From: Nocardioides sp.
Lineage (GTDB): Bacteria; Actinomycetota; Actinomycetes; Propionibacteriales; Nocardioidaceae
Length of the DNA stretch: 64,000 bases
Direction of reading: 5' to 3'
Assembly (NCBI GenBank): GCA_002729525.1
Contig: PBYI01000008.1
Coordinates: 222,564 to 286,563, forward strand
Part shown: piece by piece, positions 46,659-55,918 of the stretch
How the letters are laid out: each line of letters begins with the position of its first letter
How positions within the stretch are numbered: the first letter of the stretch is position 1
Position numbers and translations under genes: made by a program
The notes under the pieces: model-generated
Seen by the model: the letters and a program-made list of their open reading frames with translations, nothing else
What the model was told of the DNA's origin: nothing
Database searches by the model: none

Positions 46659-47096
46659 TCAGGCCCCGGCGACGACCACGGCGACCACGGCGGCCGCCAG
46701 CGCGACGGCGCCCAGCACGAGGCGCGCCCGGTCGACCGCGAGCAGCCGCGCCACCCGGCCCGCGTCGTACGACGCCAGGCGGCCGTGCATCGGCGCCGCA
46801 CCGAACGCGGTCGTCGCCGCCGTGGCCGCAGCCGAGGCGAGCACCACCAGCACGGCCGGGGCCGGGCGCTCGCCACCCGAGGCCCAGGCGACCAGCGGCA
46901 GCACGCACGCCAGCGCCCACGCGACGTACACGACCCCGACGGCCACGGAGATGCGTCGCGAGTGCGCGTCATGGGCGGCCCGCCAGCGCTCGGCCGGCAC
47001 CTCGGCGAGCGCGGGGTAGACGACCAGCGTGACGGTCAGCTGGAAGCCCAGGTGCGCCGCGGTCGTGACCAGGAGGAGCAGGTCGGTCGCGGGCAC
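46659..47096 (-). CDS. DUF1772-like membrane protein
   Basis: A 145-residue protein with four predicted membrane helices (LLLLVTTAAHLGFQLTVTLVV, ISVAVGVVYVAWALACVLPLV, APAVLVVLASAAATAATTAFG, LVLGAVALAAAVVAVVVAG). FQLTVTLVVYPALAEVP and DRARLVLG recall DUF1772, a family related to anthrone oxygenases but mostly uncharacterised. GTG 47096 is the only suitable start. It lies between the P450 and the response regulator on the same strand. Confidence 0.65.
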   Translation of the reverse strand: MPATDLLLLVTTAAHLGFQLTVTLVVYPALAEVPAERWRAAHDAHSRRISVAVGVVYVAWALACVLPLVAWASGGERPAPAVLVVLASAAATAATTAFGAAPMHGRLASYDAGRVARLLAVDRARLVLGAVALAAAVVAVVVAGA

Positions 47097-47130
47097 GGCG
47101 GCATCGCACCACGCGGGTCGCCGGACGCCC

Positions 47131-47889
47131 TCACCCCGCGGTGGCGCCCGGCCGCGCGACGCCCTCGCCGAGCACGTCGGCCAGGCCGTGGCGACGGCAC
47201 CAGCTGACCAGGAAGACCGCGTGCAGCGCGCACCAGCGGTAGACCGAGGCCGAGGTGAGACGCAGCGCCGGGTCGTGCTCGCCGCGCTCGAGCATCATCG
47301 GGCCGACGTACGACGCGAGCTTCTCGGCCGTCGAGACCGACACCGACGCGGCCCGCGCGAGCGAGCGGGTGTCGGACGCCCGGCCGGACGCGATCGCGCC
47401 CGCCATCCGGGCGGCCGTCTCGCCACGGCGACCGTCGCCGAGCCACGACGCCAGCGGTCGCCGGGCGGGCACCGGGAGCGCGTGCCGCTCCCCCGCCGCG
47501 ACCGCGCGGACCACGGCGCCCATCCCGTCGACGGTGTCGGTCTTGCGGACCAGGGCGGCGGTCTCGGCGCGACCGACGGCCTCGTCGACGAAGTCCTGCT
47601 CCAGCCACGCGCCCTGCACGGCGTACACGACCGGGGCTGCGCGGTCGAGCTCGGCGAGGAGGTCGAGCAGCGCGAGACCGTCGAACGGCTCGCAGCCGTC
47701 GGCGCCGGGGCGACGCCAGGTCAGGTCGGACAGCACGACGTCGAAGCGCACCCGGCCCTCGACGGCCCGGCGCACCTCGTCGCCGTCGGCGGCGACCTCG
47801 ACCGACGCGGGCGCCAGCAGCCGCGCGAACCGCTCCTCCACGTGGTGCCCCAACGGGCTCGCGATCAACGCCCGCACCGTCTGGCCCAT
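47131..47889 (-). CDS. Response-regulator-like protein with atypical output domain
   Basis: A 252-residue protein whose first half resembles a receiver (VRALIASPLGHHVEERFARLL; VVLSDLTWRRPG with a possible phospho-Asp; YAVQGAWLEQDFVDEAVGRAETAALVRKTD). The acidic pair after strand 1 is missing. The second half contains a helix-turn-helix-like segment (SLARAASVSVSTAEKLASYVGPMML) and a Trp/Cys-rich tail (YRWCALHAVFLVSWCRRHG). It differs from normal LuxR output domains. ATG 47889 gives the receiver's first strand at once. No partner kinase nearby. Confidence 0.65.
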   Translation of the reverse strand: MGQTVRALIASPLGHHVEERFARLLAPASVEVAADGDEVRRAVEGRVRFDVVLSDLTWRRPGADGCEPFDGLALLDLLAELDRAAPVVYAVQGAWLEQDFVDEAVGRAETAALVRKTDTVDGMGAVVRAVAAGERHALPVPARRPLASWLGDGRRGETAARMAGAIASGRASDTRSLARAASVSVSTAEKLASYVGPMMLERGEHDPALRLTSASVYRWCALHAVFLVSWCRRHGLADVLGEGVARPGATAG

Positions 47890-48061
47890 GCGCGCATCCT
47901 GTCGGTCGGGCGGGCCCTGCCGCAGGTTGTCGCCCCCACGGCGCACCGCCTGAAGAATTCGTCACGGCCGTGACCCGACGTGACGGATCACCGCTCGGCC
48001 GCCCGCACGCGGGCAGGAACGCCCGTTGAGGTGCGCCCCGCCGGCGCGATGGGGTGGGCCC

Positions 48062-48235
48062 GTGATCTCTCCGCCCTGTCCCTCGTGCCGCGGCACCGGC
48101 ACCGACCGGAGCCGGCTCGTGGTCCGGACCGTCCCCCGGCCGCGGCCGGGGGACGACGAGTGCCCGTGGTGCGAGGGGTTCGGGATCGTCCCCACGGCAC
48201 GCCGCTACGCCGACGGGGTGCGCCCGCCGGTCTGA
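48062..48235 (+). CDS. 57-residue DnaJ-type zinc-ribbon protein
   Basis: A short frame with two C-x2-C-x-G-x-G units: CPSCRGTG (residues 6-13) and CPWCEGFG (35-42 approximately), the repeat seen in the DnaJ zinc centre, so one zinc ion is expected. No other domain is present. GTG 48062 is preceded by a GGGGTGGG stretch. It converges on the phosphoenolpyruvate carboxylase gene with a 13-base gap. It may act as a thiol or protein-binding module; function unknown. Confidence 0.6.
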   Translation: MISPPCPSCRGTGTDRSRLVVRTVPRPRPGDDECPWCEGFGIVPTARRYADGVRPPV

Positions 48236-48248
48236 CCGCCCGGCCGGC

Positions 48249-51113
48249 TCAGCCGGTGTTGCGCAGACCGGCCGCGATGCCGTTGATGGTGAGCAGCAGC
48301 GCCCGCTCGACCGCGGGCGGCACCTCGTCGCCCGCGGCCCGCGACCGCTGGAGCATCGAGACCTGGAGCGCGTGCAGCGGAGCGAGGTAGCGGTCGCGCA
48401 GCTCGAGGGTCCGCCGCAGCACCGGGGCGGTCTCCAGCAGCGTCTCCTGCTCGGTCACCCACAGCACCTGCTCGACGGTGCGGGCGTGCTCGGCGCGGAC
48501 GTCGTCGAAGAGCCCGTGGTGCTCCTCGGGCACCAGACCGCGCACGTACGACGCGGCGATGTCGAGGTCGGACTTGCTCAGCGTCATCTGCACGTTGGAC
48601 AGGAAGGTCCGGAAGAACGGCCAGGTCTCGTACATCTGCCGCAGCACGTCGCCGCGACCGTCCTCGCGGGCGGCCGCGATGCCCGAGCCCACGCCGTACC
48701 AGCCGGGCAGGATGATCCGCGACTGCGTCCAGCCGAAGACCCACGGGATGGCGCGCAGGTCCTCCAGGCCGCCCTCGCCGCCGGGGCGCTTGGCCGGGCG
48801 GGAGCCGATGTTCATCTTGCCGAGCTCGTCGACGGGCGTGGCCGAGGTGAAGAACGGCACCAGCGAGGGCCGGCCCACCAGGCCGCGGTAGGCCTCCTGG
48901 CCGGCCGCGGCGACGACGCTCATCGTGCCGTCCCAGCCGCTGAGGACGTCGGGCGGCAGCAGGGCCTTGCGGTGCAGCACCGACGCCTCGAGCACCGAGG
49001 CGAGCGCGACCTCGAGATTGTGCCGACCGAGCTCGGGCAGGAGGTACTTGTCGCTGATGACCTCGCCCTGCTCGGTGATCTTGATCGGGCCGTCGAGGCT
49101 GCCGTTGGGCTGGGCCATGATCGCCTTGCCGGTGGGCCCGCCGCCGCGGCCGACCGAGCCGCCGCGGCCGTGGAAGAGCCGCATCGTCACGCCGTGCTCG
49201 GCCCCGAGGTCGCGCAGCGCGCGCTGGGCGCGGTGGATCTGCCACTGGCTGGCGGCGATGCCGGCGTCCTTGGAGGAGTCGGAGTAGCCGAGCATGATCT
49301 CCTGCACGTTCCCGCGGGCCGCGAGCACGCGGCGGTACGTCGGGTCGGTGAACAGCTTGGCCATCAGCGGGCCGGCGATCTCGAGCTCGGCGACGGTCTC
49401 GAGCAGCGGAGCGAAGCCGAGCCGGGCGCTGGCCGGGCGGGTCTCGGTGCCGGGGTCGACCAGGCCGACCTCGCGGGCCAGCACGACGACGGCGAGCAGG
49501 TCGTCGACGTCGTGGGTCATCGAGACGATGTAGGTCTCGATGGTGTCCGGGCCCCACGTGTCGAGCGCGGTCCGGACGGTCTCCATGAGGCGCAGCGACG
49601 CGCTGGCCTCGGCGGGCAGGTCGTCGCGGGCCGCGCCGAGCAGCGGCCGCGGGTTGGCGAGCTCGCGCGACAGCAGCTCGATGCGCTGCTCGCGGTCGAG
49701 GTCGGCGTACGGCACGTCGAGCTCGCCGAGGCGGTCGAAGAGCACGGCGAGGGCGGCGTGGTGCTTGCCGGAGTGCTCGCGCACGTCGAGGGTGGCCAGG
49801 CCGGTGCCCATGGCGACAGCGGTGCGCAGCAGACGCAGCACGGCGCCGTCGGCGGTGAGCTCGTCGCCGTCGGCGAGCATCGAGTCGCGCACCAGCGACA
49901 GGTCGGTGACCAGCTCGTCGAGGCTGGCGTAGTCGCGGCCGGGCTCGTGCGGGGGGTCGGCGGCGAGCCGGTCGGCGGTGCGCAGCAGCCGCACCCGGAC
50001 GAAGCTGAGCTTCTGCCGGTAGGGCTCCTCGGCGTTGAGCCTGCTGACGGCGGCGTAGGTGTTGGGCAGCGCCTCGGCGTCCGCGGTGAGGCTCTCCAGG
50101 AGCTCCGCGGTCGGACTGACCACCCGGCTGGTGGAGGTCATCTCCACCAGGAGGTCCTCGACCTGCTCCACGAGCACGCCGATGCCGGCGGCGTGCTGGA
50201 GGCCGAGCACCTCGAGGGTGACCTCGGGGGTGACGTTGGGGTTGCCGTCGCGGTCGCCGCCGGCCCAGGCGCCGAAGCGCAGCGGGCGGGCGGTGGGCGG
50301 GAGGGGGACGCCGGCGGTGCCGAGGGTGCGGTCGAGCTCGGCCAGCAGGTCGGGGACGACGGTGGTGGCGATGCCGGTGAGGTAGTAGATCGCGGTGCGC
50401 GCCTCGTCCTGCGGCTGCGGCTTCACCACGCGCAGTTCGTCGGTCTGCCACAGGACGTCGACGAGCTCGGCCAGGCGGCGCTCCAGCGCCGGGCGGTCCG
50501 AGGGCCGCAGGCGCGGGTCCTCCAGCGAGCGCAGCACGTCGGTCGCGCGGCGCAGCACCCGCAGCACCGACCGGCGGGTGGCCTCGGTCGGGTGGGCGGT
50601 GAAGACCGGGCGGTACTCCAGGCGCCCGAGCACCTCGTCGACCAGGGCGAGCGTCACGGTGCCCTCGTCGAGCGCCTCGCGGATGCGGCGGGCGGTCGCG
50701 GTGAGCGGCGGCTCCTCCTCGGCGCTGATCTCCAGCCACCGGTAGAGCTGCTCGGTGACGTTGACCAGCTGGAAGTACGCCGTGAACGCGCGGCCGAGGT
50801 TGACCGCGGTGTCGTCGTCGACCTCGGCCAGCACGGCCGCGAGCTCGTCGGCGTTCTCGTGCGGCTCGCGTGCGAGGTGACGGACCTGCTCCACCAGCTC
50901 GAGCAGCCGAGGACCCTCGTGCCGGGTGATCGCCTCGCCCAGCAGGTGGCCGACCTGCTTGATGGTGGCGCGCAGGTCGGAGTAGCGCTCGGCGGAGGAG
51001 ACGCCACCGGCGAACTGGGCTGCCTCGGGAGCCGCCTCGGGGGCCGCCTCGGGCTGGGCCGCCTCGGGCTGGGCCGCCTCGGCCGTGGTCAGGTCGGTGC
51101 TGGTGGAGCTCAT
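48249..51113 (-). CDS. ppc: Phosphoenolpyruvate carboxylase
   Basis: A 954-residue PEPC, which carboxylates phosphoenolpyruvate to oxaloacetate to refill the citric acid cycle. The catalytic His is in VFTAHPTEATRR (about residue 172), followed by GGDRDGNPNV, FHGRGGSVGRGGGPT (about 646), QPNGSLDGPIKITEQGEV and the C-terminal ...GLRNTG. An N-terminal insertion (residues 10-33) consists of tandem Ala-Gln-Pro-Glu units from a DNA repeat at about 51019-51084 and is absent from most homologues. ATG 51113 is used; a GTG two codons earlier is possible. No strong Shine-Dalgarno. Confidence 0.96.
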   Translation of the reverse strand: MSSTSTDLTTAEAAQPEAAQPEAAPEAAPEAAQFAGGVSSAERYSDLRATIKQVGHLLGEAITRHEGPRLLELVEQVRHLAREPHENADELAAVLAEVDDDTAVNLGRAFTAYFQLVNVTEQLYRWLEISAEEEPPLTATARRIREALDEGTVTLALVDEVLGRLEYRPVFTAHPTEATRRSVLRVLRRATDVLRSLEDPRLRPSDRPALERRLAELVDVLWQTDELRVVKPQPQDEARTAIYYLTGIATTVVPDLLAELDRTLGTAGVPLPPTARPLRFGAWAGGDRDGNPNVTPEVTLEVLGLQHAAGIGVLVEQVEDLLVEMTSTSRVVSPTAELLESLTADAEALPNTYAAVSRLNAEEPYRQKLSFVRVRLLRTADRLAADPPHEPGRDYASLDELVTDLSLVRDSMLADGDELTADGAVLRLLRTAVAMGTGLATLDVREHSGKHHAALAVLFDRLGELDVPYADLDREQRIELLSRELANPRPLLGAARDDLPAEASASLRLMETVRTALDTWGPDTIETYIVSMTHDVDDLLAVVVLAREVGLVDPGTETRPASARLGFAPLLETVAELEIAGPLMAKLFTDPTYRRVLAARGNVQEIMLGYSDSSKDAGIAASQWQIHRAQRALRDLGAEHGVTMRLFHGRGGSVGRGGGPTGKAIMAQPNGSLDGPIKITEQGEVISDKYLLPELGRHNLEVALASVLEASVLHRKALLPPDVLSGWDGTMSVVAAAGQEAYRGLVGRPSLVPFFTSATPVDELGKMNIGSRPAKRPGGEGGLEDLRAIPWVFGWTQSRIILPGWYGVGSGIAAAREDGRGDVLRQMYETWPFFRTFLSNVQMTLSKSDLDIAASYVRGLVPEEHHGLFDDVRAEHARTVEQVLWVTEQETLLETAPVLRRTLELRDRYLAPLHALQVSMLQRSRAAGDEVPPAVERALLLTINGIAAGLRNTG
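51019..51084. repeat. Tandem repeat in ppc 5' region
   Basis: About four units near 15 bases containing GCCGCCTCGGGCTGG encode repeated Ala-Ala-Gln-Pro-Glu residues at the start of the carboxylase. In-frame length variation is expected between strains and should not harm the enzyme, since it precedes the folded core. Confidence 0.6.
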
Positions 51114-51186
51114 GCGCACAGTCTGGTCGGTGCGTGTTGCAGGGACGTGACCGGAGGCCGGACGTGGGACGACGGACTCGTCCGAG

Positions 51187-52998
51187 TCATGCGTCGTCGG
51201 TCACGGTGCGCACCAGCGCCGCCGGGCCCGGGTCGCCCAGGAGGTCCTCCAGCGGCAGCGGCAGGGGCACCCGCCAGTTGTCGCGCTCGACCGTGCCGGG
51301 CACGTTCGGGCGCCGCTCGTGGCACACGGCGTCCTCCAGCGTGAGCGCGAGCAGCAGGCTGGGCGCCTCCGCGAGACTGGCGTAGGCAGCCCGGGTCGCG
51401 TCCTGCGCGGTGGCCTCCTCGGCGACCCCGGCCGCGTCCAGCCGGTCGAGCAGCCCGGCGCGGCCCGCGTCAATGTCGGCGTCGTCCATCGCACCGACCG
51501 CCTTCTGGTCGTCGGCGTCCGACCCGGTCCAGGCGCCGGCGACGGTCGGCAGGTCGTGCGTGGTGACCGACCCCAGCGCGAGGCGGTCCCAGTCGGCCGG
51601 ATCGTCGGCCTCGAACCACCAGACCCGGTAGCCGAGCATCCCGCGCTCGGCGAGCGCCTCGCGCACGCCGTCCTCGACGGTGCCGAGGTCCTCGCCGACG
51701 ACCACCGCGCCGGCGCGGTGCGACTCCAGGCAGACGATGTCGAGCAGGTCGTCGGCCGGGTAGCGCACGTAGGCGCCCTCGGTCGGCGCCGCGCCCTGCG
51801 GGATCCACCAGAGCCGGAAAAGGCCCATCACGTGGTCGATGCGCAGTCCGCCGGCGCCGGCGATGGTGGCGCGCACGGCCTCCACGAACGGCTCGTAGTC
51901 GGCGGCGCGCAGGCGCCACGGCGTGAGCGGCGGGCTGCCCCAGTCCTGGCCGCGGGCGTTCATCGCGTCCGGCGGGCAGCCGACCGTGACGCCGTCGGCC
52001 ATGATCCCCTGCCACGCCCACGAGTCGGCGCCACCGCCGGACACCCCGATCGGGAGGTCCTGGACGACGGTGAGCCCGCCACTGGCCGCCTCGAGGTGCT
52101 CGGCGAGCAGCCACTGCTGCCACGCCTCGAACGTCACGTCGTCGGCACGGTCGGCGGCCACCGCGGCGACGGCCGCGCCGCGCGGGTCGCGGAGGTCGGC
52201 CGGCCAGTCGTGCCAGTCGGCCCCGTGGTCGGCGGCGAGCACCATCCAGGTGGCGAAGTCCTCCAGCGAGGTGCCGAGGTCGGCGCGCCAGGCCGCGAAC
52301 CGCTCGGCGTCCGCGGGCGCGAGCCCGGCGTCGTACGTCGCGCGCAGGCGGGCTCGCTTGTGACGCCAGACGGGGTCGCGGTCGAGCACCCCGGGCGTCG
52401 GCTCGGGCTCGGTGACGGCCTCCGGCGGCACCATGCCGGGCACCGCGTCGAGCGCGACGTAGACCGGGTTGCGGTAGCGACGGGTCGCCGGCAGGTAGGG
52501 GCTCGGCTCCAGCGGCTCGACCGGAGCCACCGCGTGCAGCGGGTTGACCAGGACGAAGCCGCCACCGTGCTGCCCTGTCCACTCCCGCAGGGTGCGCAGG
52601 TCGCCGAGGTCACCGAGGCCGGTCGACCGGCGCGACCACACGGCGTACAGCTGGACGGCCCAGCCCCACTGCTGGGTGTCGGGCAGGTGGCAGCGGCCGG
52701 GCGAGACGATCAGACGGCGGGCCGGACCGCCGGCCGCGGGCGTCACGTCGTGGTAGCCGAGCGGGAAGTCGTCGTCCAGGACGTCGTCGAGCTCGCGGGT
52801 GCTGCCGTCCTCGCAGGCGACGGTGCCGCGCAGGCCCGTGCTGCGGCCGGGACGGGTGACCACCGGGGCGGTGTCCTCCAGGTCGGCCGGCGGACGGCCG
52901 ATGGCCTCGCGCACGGCGGCGACGACCGCGTCGTCGACCCGGTGCGGCAGGTCGTCGGCCCCGATGTAGTCCTGCTGCACGCCCCACTCGTCGGTCAT
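51187..52998 (-). CDS. malQ: 4-alpha-glucanotransferase (amylomaltase)
   Basis: A 603-residue GH77 enzyme that transfers alpha-1,4-glucan segments between maltodextrins. Catalytic residues are the Asp nucleophile in GLRIDHVMG (about 387), Glu in VVVGEDLGTVEDGV (about 436) and Asp in TTHDLPTVAG (about 480). SGLGDLGDLR-type STGLGDLGDLR and ALWG-like ENPL residues are present, with an N-terminal domain as in actinobacterial MalQ (residues 1-110). ATG 52998 is where similarity begins; sequence upstream in this frame overlaps the next gene and is not coding here. It is downstream of no other glycogen gene in the window. Confidence 0.93.
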   Translation of the reverse strand: MTDEWGVQQDYIGADDLPHRVDDAVVAAVREAIGRPPADLEDTAPVVTRPGRSTGLRGTVACEDGSTRELDDVLDDDFPLGYHDVTPAAGGPARRLIVSPGRCHLPDTQQWGWAVQLYAVWSRRSTGLGDLGDLRTLREWTGQHGGGFVLVNPLHAVAPVEPLEPSPYLPATRRYRNPVYVALDAVPGMVPPEAVTEPEPTPGVLDRDPVWRHKRARLRATYDAGLAPADAERFAAWRADLGTSLEDFATWMVLAADHGADWHDWPADLRDPRGAAVAAVAADRADDVTFEAWQQWLLAEHLEAASGGLTVVQDLPIGVSGGGADSWAWQGIMADGVTVGCPPDAMNARGQDWGSPPLTPWRLRAADYEPFVEAVRATIAGAGGLRIDHVMGLFRLWWIPQGAAPTEGAYVRYPADDLLDIVCLESHRAGAVVVGEDLGTVEDGVREALAERGMLGYRVWWFEADDPADWDRLALGSVTTHDLPTVAGAWTGSDADDQKAVGAMDDADIDAGRAGLLDRLDAAGVAEEATAQDATRAAYASLAEAPSLLLALTLEDAVCHERRPNVPGTVERDNWRVPLPLPLEDLLGDPGPAALVRTVTDDA

Positions 52999-53065
52999 GC
53001 GCCCATCCTTGCCGAGACCGGGCCCGCTCGTGAGGGTGAGCGTCACACCTGGGACGCCGACCGGG

Positions 53066-53665
53066 TCAGCGGCTGCGGCGGGCCCGCCGGATGGCCGCCT
53101 CGGCGGCCGCGTGGTGCTGCCGCTGGGGTGCGGAGGCGTCCGGGCCGCGCAGCTGGACGTCCTCGTGCTGGCGCTCGCGCACGGCCTTGCGGATCTGCTG
53201 GAGATTGTTGCGCAGGAGGTCCGAGACGAGCTCGTCGGTGCGCGGGTCGTGCAGCACCTCGACGATGACCCGCAGCGTGGTCTCGCTGACCTCGTCGACG
53301 ACCTTGTCGTAGCCCGGGAGCCGCCGGATGAGGCTGGCGTTGGGGTCCTCCCGGATCTTCTCCGCGACCATCGCCTTGAGTTCCGCACGGTTCTCGATGA
53401 GGGCGTCGGAGACGTTCTGCGTGTAGTGCCCGGTCTGGATGACGTCGGCGACCTCGTCGAGGACCACGATGGTCAGCGGGCGCTTGATGACCGCGACCGC
53501 ACGCTCGGCGAGTCCGTTGAAGAGGTCGACGACCCACGGCGTCTGCATGCCCCGGTGCACCAGGTAGCGCGCGAGGAAGGCGCTCCCGATGGTCAGCACC
53601 AGCAGGATGCCCAGTCCGAGGAGGACGAGCTCGGTCGCGCTGCGGCCCTCGATCCAGTCGATCAC
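53066..53665 (-). CDS. Uncharacterised membrane-anchored protein
   Basis: A 199-residue protein with one N-terminal membrane helix (residues 14-33, LVLLGLGILLVLTIGSAFLA) and a long cytoplasmic helical region containing ENRAELKAMVAEKIREDPNASLIRRLPGYDKVVDEVSETTLRVIVEVLHDPRTDELVSDLLRNNL. The highly charged tail ends in Arg/Ala. No family named. It has no recognisable catalytic residue. It sits between malQ and the GAF-HATPase gene on the same strand, 34 bases from the latter's stop. Confidence 0.65.
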   Translation of the reverse strand: MIDWIEGRSATELVLLGLGILLVLTIGSAFLARYLVHRGMQTPWVVDLFNGLAERAVAVIKRPLTIVVLDEVADVIQTGHYTQNVSDALIENRAELKAMVAEKIREDPNASLIRRLPGYDKVVDEVSETTLRVIVEVLHDPRTDELVSDLLRNNLQQIRKAVRERQHEDVQLRGPDASAPQRQHHAAAEAAIRRARRSR

Positions 53666-53699
53666 GGGACGTCAGTCTTCCGCACCGGCCACCACCCCG

Positions 53700-54656
53700 T
53701 CAGGCGCCTACCTCCAGCACGAACCACACGGTCGTGCCGGAACGGTCGGGCTCGGTGCCCCAGCGCACCGACAGCGCGTCGACCAGGTCGAGCCCTCGGC
53801 CGTGCACCCGCAGCGGGTCGGGGTCGCTGCGCGGCGTGGTGCCCTCGCGGCGACCGTCGTCGCGCACGGCGACGGTCAGCACGCCCCCGTGCAGGGTCGC
53901 GGTGACCTCCGACGGGGTCTCGGCGTGGATGACGGCATTGGTCACCAGCTCCGACAGGCACAGGCAGGCGGTGTCGGTGGTGTCCTCGTCGACGCCCCAC
54001 TCGTCGAGGCTCGCCCGGAGCTGTCGCCGGGCACCCCCGACGGCGCGCGCGTCGGGCGGCACCTCGAACGACGTGGTGTCCGCGTCCGGCGCCTCGGCCT
54101 CGGAGGGCGCGGCCGACGACAGCGCCTCGTCGCGGACCGCGCGCGAGCGGGCCGACTGGAGCTCGGCCGCCAGCCCCTGCGCCCGGCGACGCAGCGCGGC
54201 GAGCACGAACGGCAGCGAGTCGACGTCGCTGAGGTAGGCGAGCAGCCCGCCGAGCGGGCTCGCGCCGGACGGACCCGGTAGCGGTACGGCGGCGAGCGCG
54301 ACGACCTGCCGCTCGCGCAGCCCGGGCAGCATGGCGGCGTACCGCGCGTCGAGGTCGTCGAGGGCCCCGGCGACGGGCTTGCCCGTGCGCATCACGGTGG
54401 TGAGCGGCACGTCGTCGTAGGCGTCGATGTGGCACCAGTCGAGCCCGGCCCCACGCTCGCGCTCGGTCCGGTCGCTGCTGGTGAACAGCAGCCGGCGGCC
54501 ACCGCCCTCGCTCAGCGCGACGCCCGCGCGACCGACCCCGACGTACCCCACCAGGTCGGTGAGAGCACGCCGCACGACGTCCTCGAGCGCTGCCCCGGCC
54601 GACGGGGGAACGACCTGGGGGTCCTCGGCCACGTCGAGCAGGGTAGCGAGTCGCAT
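53700..54656 (-). CDS. GAF domain plus RsbW-like HATPase, anti-sigma or sensor kinase
   Basis: A 318-residue protein. Residues 15-175 are a GAF-like sensor (ALEDVVRRALTDLVGYVGVGRAGVALSEGGGRRLLFTS; DLDARYAAMLPGLRERQVVALAAVPL). A linker follows, and residues 195-318 are an HATPase_c_2 domain: N-box SELVTNAVIHA (near 237), G1-like VRDDGR, and G-box HGRGLDLV. This is the RsbW/serine-kinase class that sequesters a sigma factor or phosphorylates a STAS antagonist. ATG 54656 has GGGAGGGG immediately upstream; the longer frame to 54986 overlaps the acyl-CoA dehydrogenase and is rejected. Confidence 0.82.
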   Translation of the reverse strand: MRLATLLDVAEDPQVVPPSAGAALEDVVRRALTDLVGYVGVGRAGVALSEGGGRRLLFTSSDRTERERGAGLDWCHIDAYDDVPLTTVMRTGKPVAGALDDLDARYAAMLPGLRERQVVALAAVPLPGPSGASPLGGLLAYLSDVDSLPFVLAALRRRAQGLAAELQSARSRAVRDEALSSAAPSEAEAPDADTTSFEVPPDARAVGGARRQLRASLDEWGVDEDTTDTACLCLSELVTNAVIHAETPSEVTATLHGGVLTVAVRDDGRREGTTPRSDPDPLRVHGRGLDLVDALSVRWGTEPDRSGTTVWFVLEVGA

Positions 54657-54714
54657 CCCCTCCCGTGGACCCTCCGTTCGGTCAGAACTGGCGGGGAGCC
54701 GCCGCCCGGACCGC

Positions 54715-55890
54715 TCAGCGCGAGCCGGCGATGCGGCGGACGGCCCGCTTGGCGATCGACCAGCGGTGCACCTCGGAGGGCCCGTCGTAGATCCGGAACG
54801 GCCGGATCTCGCGGGCGATGTGGGCGACCGGGAGGTCGTCGGCGATGCCCATGCCACCGCACATCTGCACCGACCGGTCGGCGACGCGGTGCAGCGCCTC
54901 GGCGGCGAAGGTCTTGGCGATGGAGGTGGCCTCGGAGGCCTTGCCACCGTCGTCGAGCTCGCGGCAGGCGGCCAGCAGCAGCGCACGGGTGGCGGCGAGG
55001 TCGATCTCGTTGTCGGCGATCATCTGCTGGGTCATCCCCAGGTCGGCCAGGCGCGACCCGAAGGCCTCGCGCCCCGCGGCGTAGGCGACCGCGGTCTCGT
55101 GGGCGCGCTGGGCCGCACCGGTCCACCGCATCACGTGGGTCATCCGGGCCGGACCGAGGCGCACCTGGGCGTACCGGAAGCCCTCGTCGACCCCGCCGAG
55201 GACGTCCTCGTCGGGCACCTCGACGTCGGTGTAGACGACCTCGCAGTGACCGCCGATCATCGACCGGTCCTGGGTGCGGATGTGCCGCCTGATCTCGATG
55301 CCGTCGCGGTCGGCCGGCACCAGGAACATCGTCGCGCCACCGGGGCCGCCCGACTCGCCGCTGGTGCGGGCCATCACGACGTGGAAGCCGGCCCCGTCGG
55401 CGCCGGTGATGAAGTGCTTGTGCCCGTTGACCAGCCAGCCGCCGTCGACCTTCGTCGCACGGGTGGCGAGCATCGTCGGGTCGGCGCCGGCGCCCGGGGG
55501 CGGCTCGGTCATCGAGAACGCCGAGCGCAGCTCGCCGCTGACCAGCGGCGCGAGGTAGCGCGCGCGCTGACCCTCGTCGGCGATGTGGTCGAGCATGTGG
55601 ATGTTGCCCTCGTCGGGCGAGGCGACGTTGATCGCCATCGCCCCGAAGACGGAGTAGCCGGCGGCCTCGAAGACCGGGGCGCGGTCGACCATGCCGAGGC
55701 CGTGGCCGCCGAGGTCCTTGGGCGCGTGCGGGGCGAGGATGCCGCGCTCGTCGGCCTGGGCCACCAGACGGCGCCGGAGGTCGTCGCCCCCGGCGGCCTC
55801 GACGTCGCCGCCGTGGGCGTCCTCGATCGGGAGCACGACGTCGCGCACGAACTCCTCGACGTCCTTCACCAGTGCGGCCACGTCCGTCAC
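54715..55890 (-). CDS. Acyl-CoA dehydrogenase
   Basis: A 391-residue FAD flavoprotein that oxidises acyl-CoA to enoyl-CoA. Typical landmarks: SAFSMTEPPPGAGADP, the flavin-contacting LVNGHKHFITGADGAGF, MRWTGAAQRAHE, and the catalytic Glu in DGPSEVHRW. It resembles the ACAD10/11-like group. GTG 55890 starts the first helix; no good alternative. A perfect nine-base inverted repeat lies 29 bases upstream and the TetR gene next to it is the likely repressor. Confidence 0.93.
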   Translation of the reverse strand: MTDVAALVKDVEEFVRDVVLPIEDAHGGDVEAAGGDDLRRRLVAQADERGILAPHAPKDLGGHGLGMVDRAPVFEAAGYSVFGAMAINVASPDEGNIHMLDHIADEGQRARYLAPLVSGELRSAFSMTEPPPGAGADPTMLATRATKVDGGWLVNGHKHFITGADGAGFHVVMARTSGESGGPGGATMFLVPADRDGIEIRRHIRTQDRSMIGGHCEVVYTDVEVPDEDVLGGVDEGFRYAQVRLGPARMTHVMRWTGAAQRAHETAVAYAAGREAFGSRLADLGMTQQMIADNEIDLAATRALLLAACRELDDGGKASEATSIAKTFAAEALHRVADRSVQMCGGMGIADDLPVAHIAREIRPFRIYDGPSEVHRWSIAKRAVRRIAGSR

Positions 55891-55918
55891 GCGGGCTCCT
55901 CCTCGAGCGCAAGGTCTA

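Noticed and set aside
51019..51084. Short tandem repeat that could suggest a CRISPR array
   Set aside because: Units are contiguous without spacers and are translated as Ala/Gln/Pro/Glu repeats of PEPC.
48372..51344. A 990-codon plus-strand frame opposite ppc
   Set aside because: Antisense shadow of a highly conserved enzyme gene.
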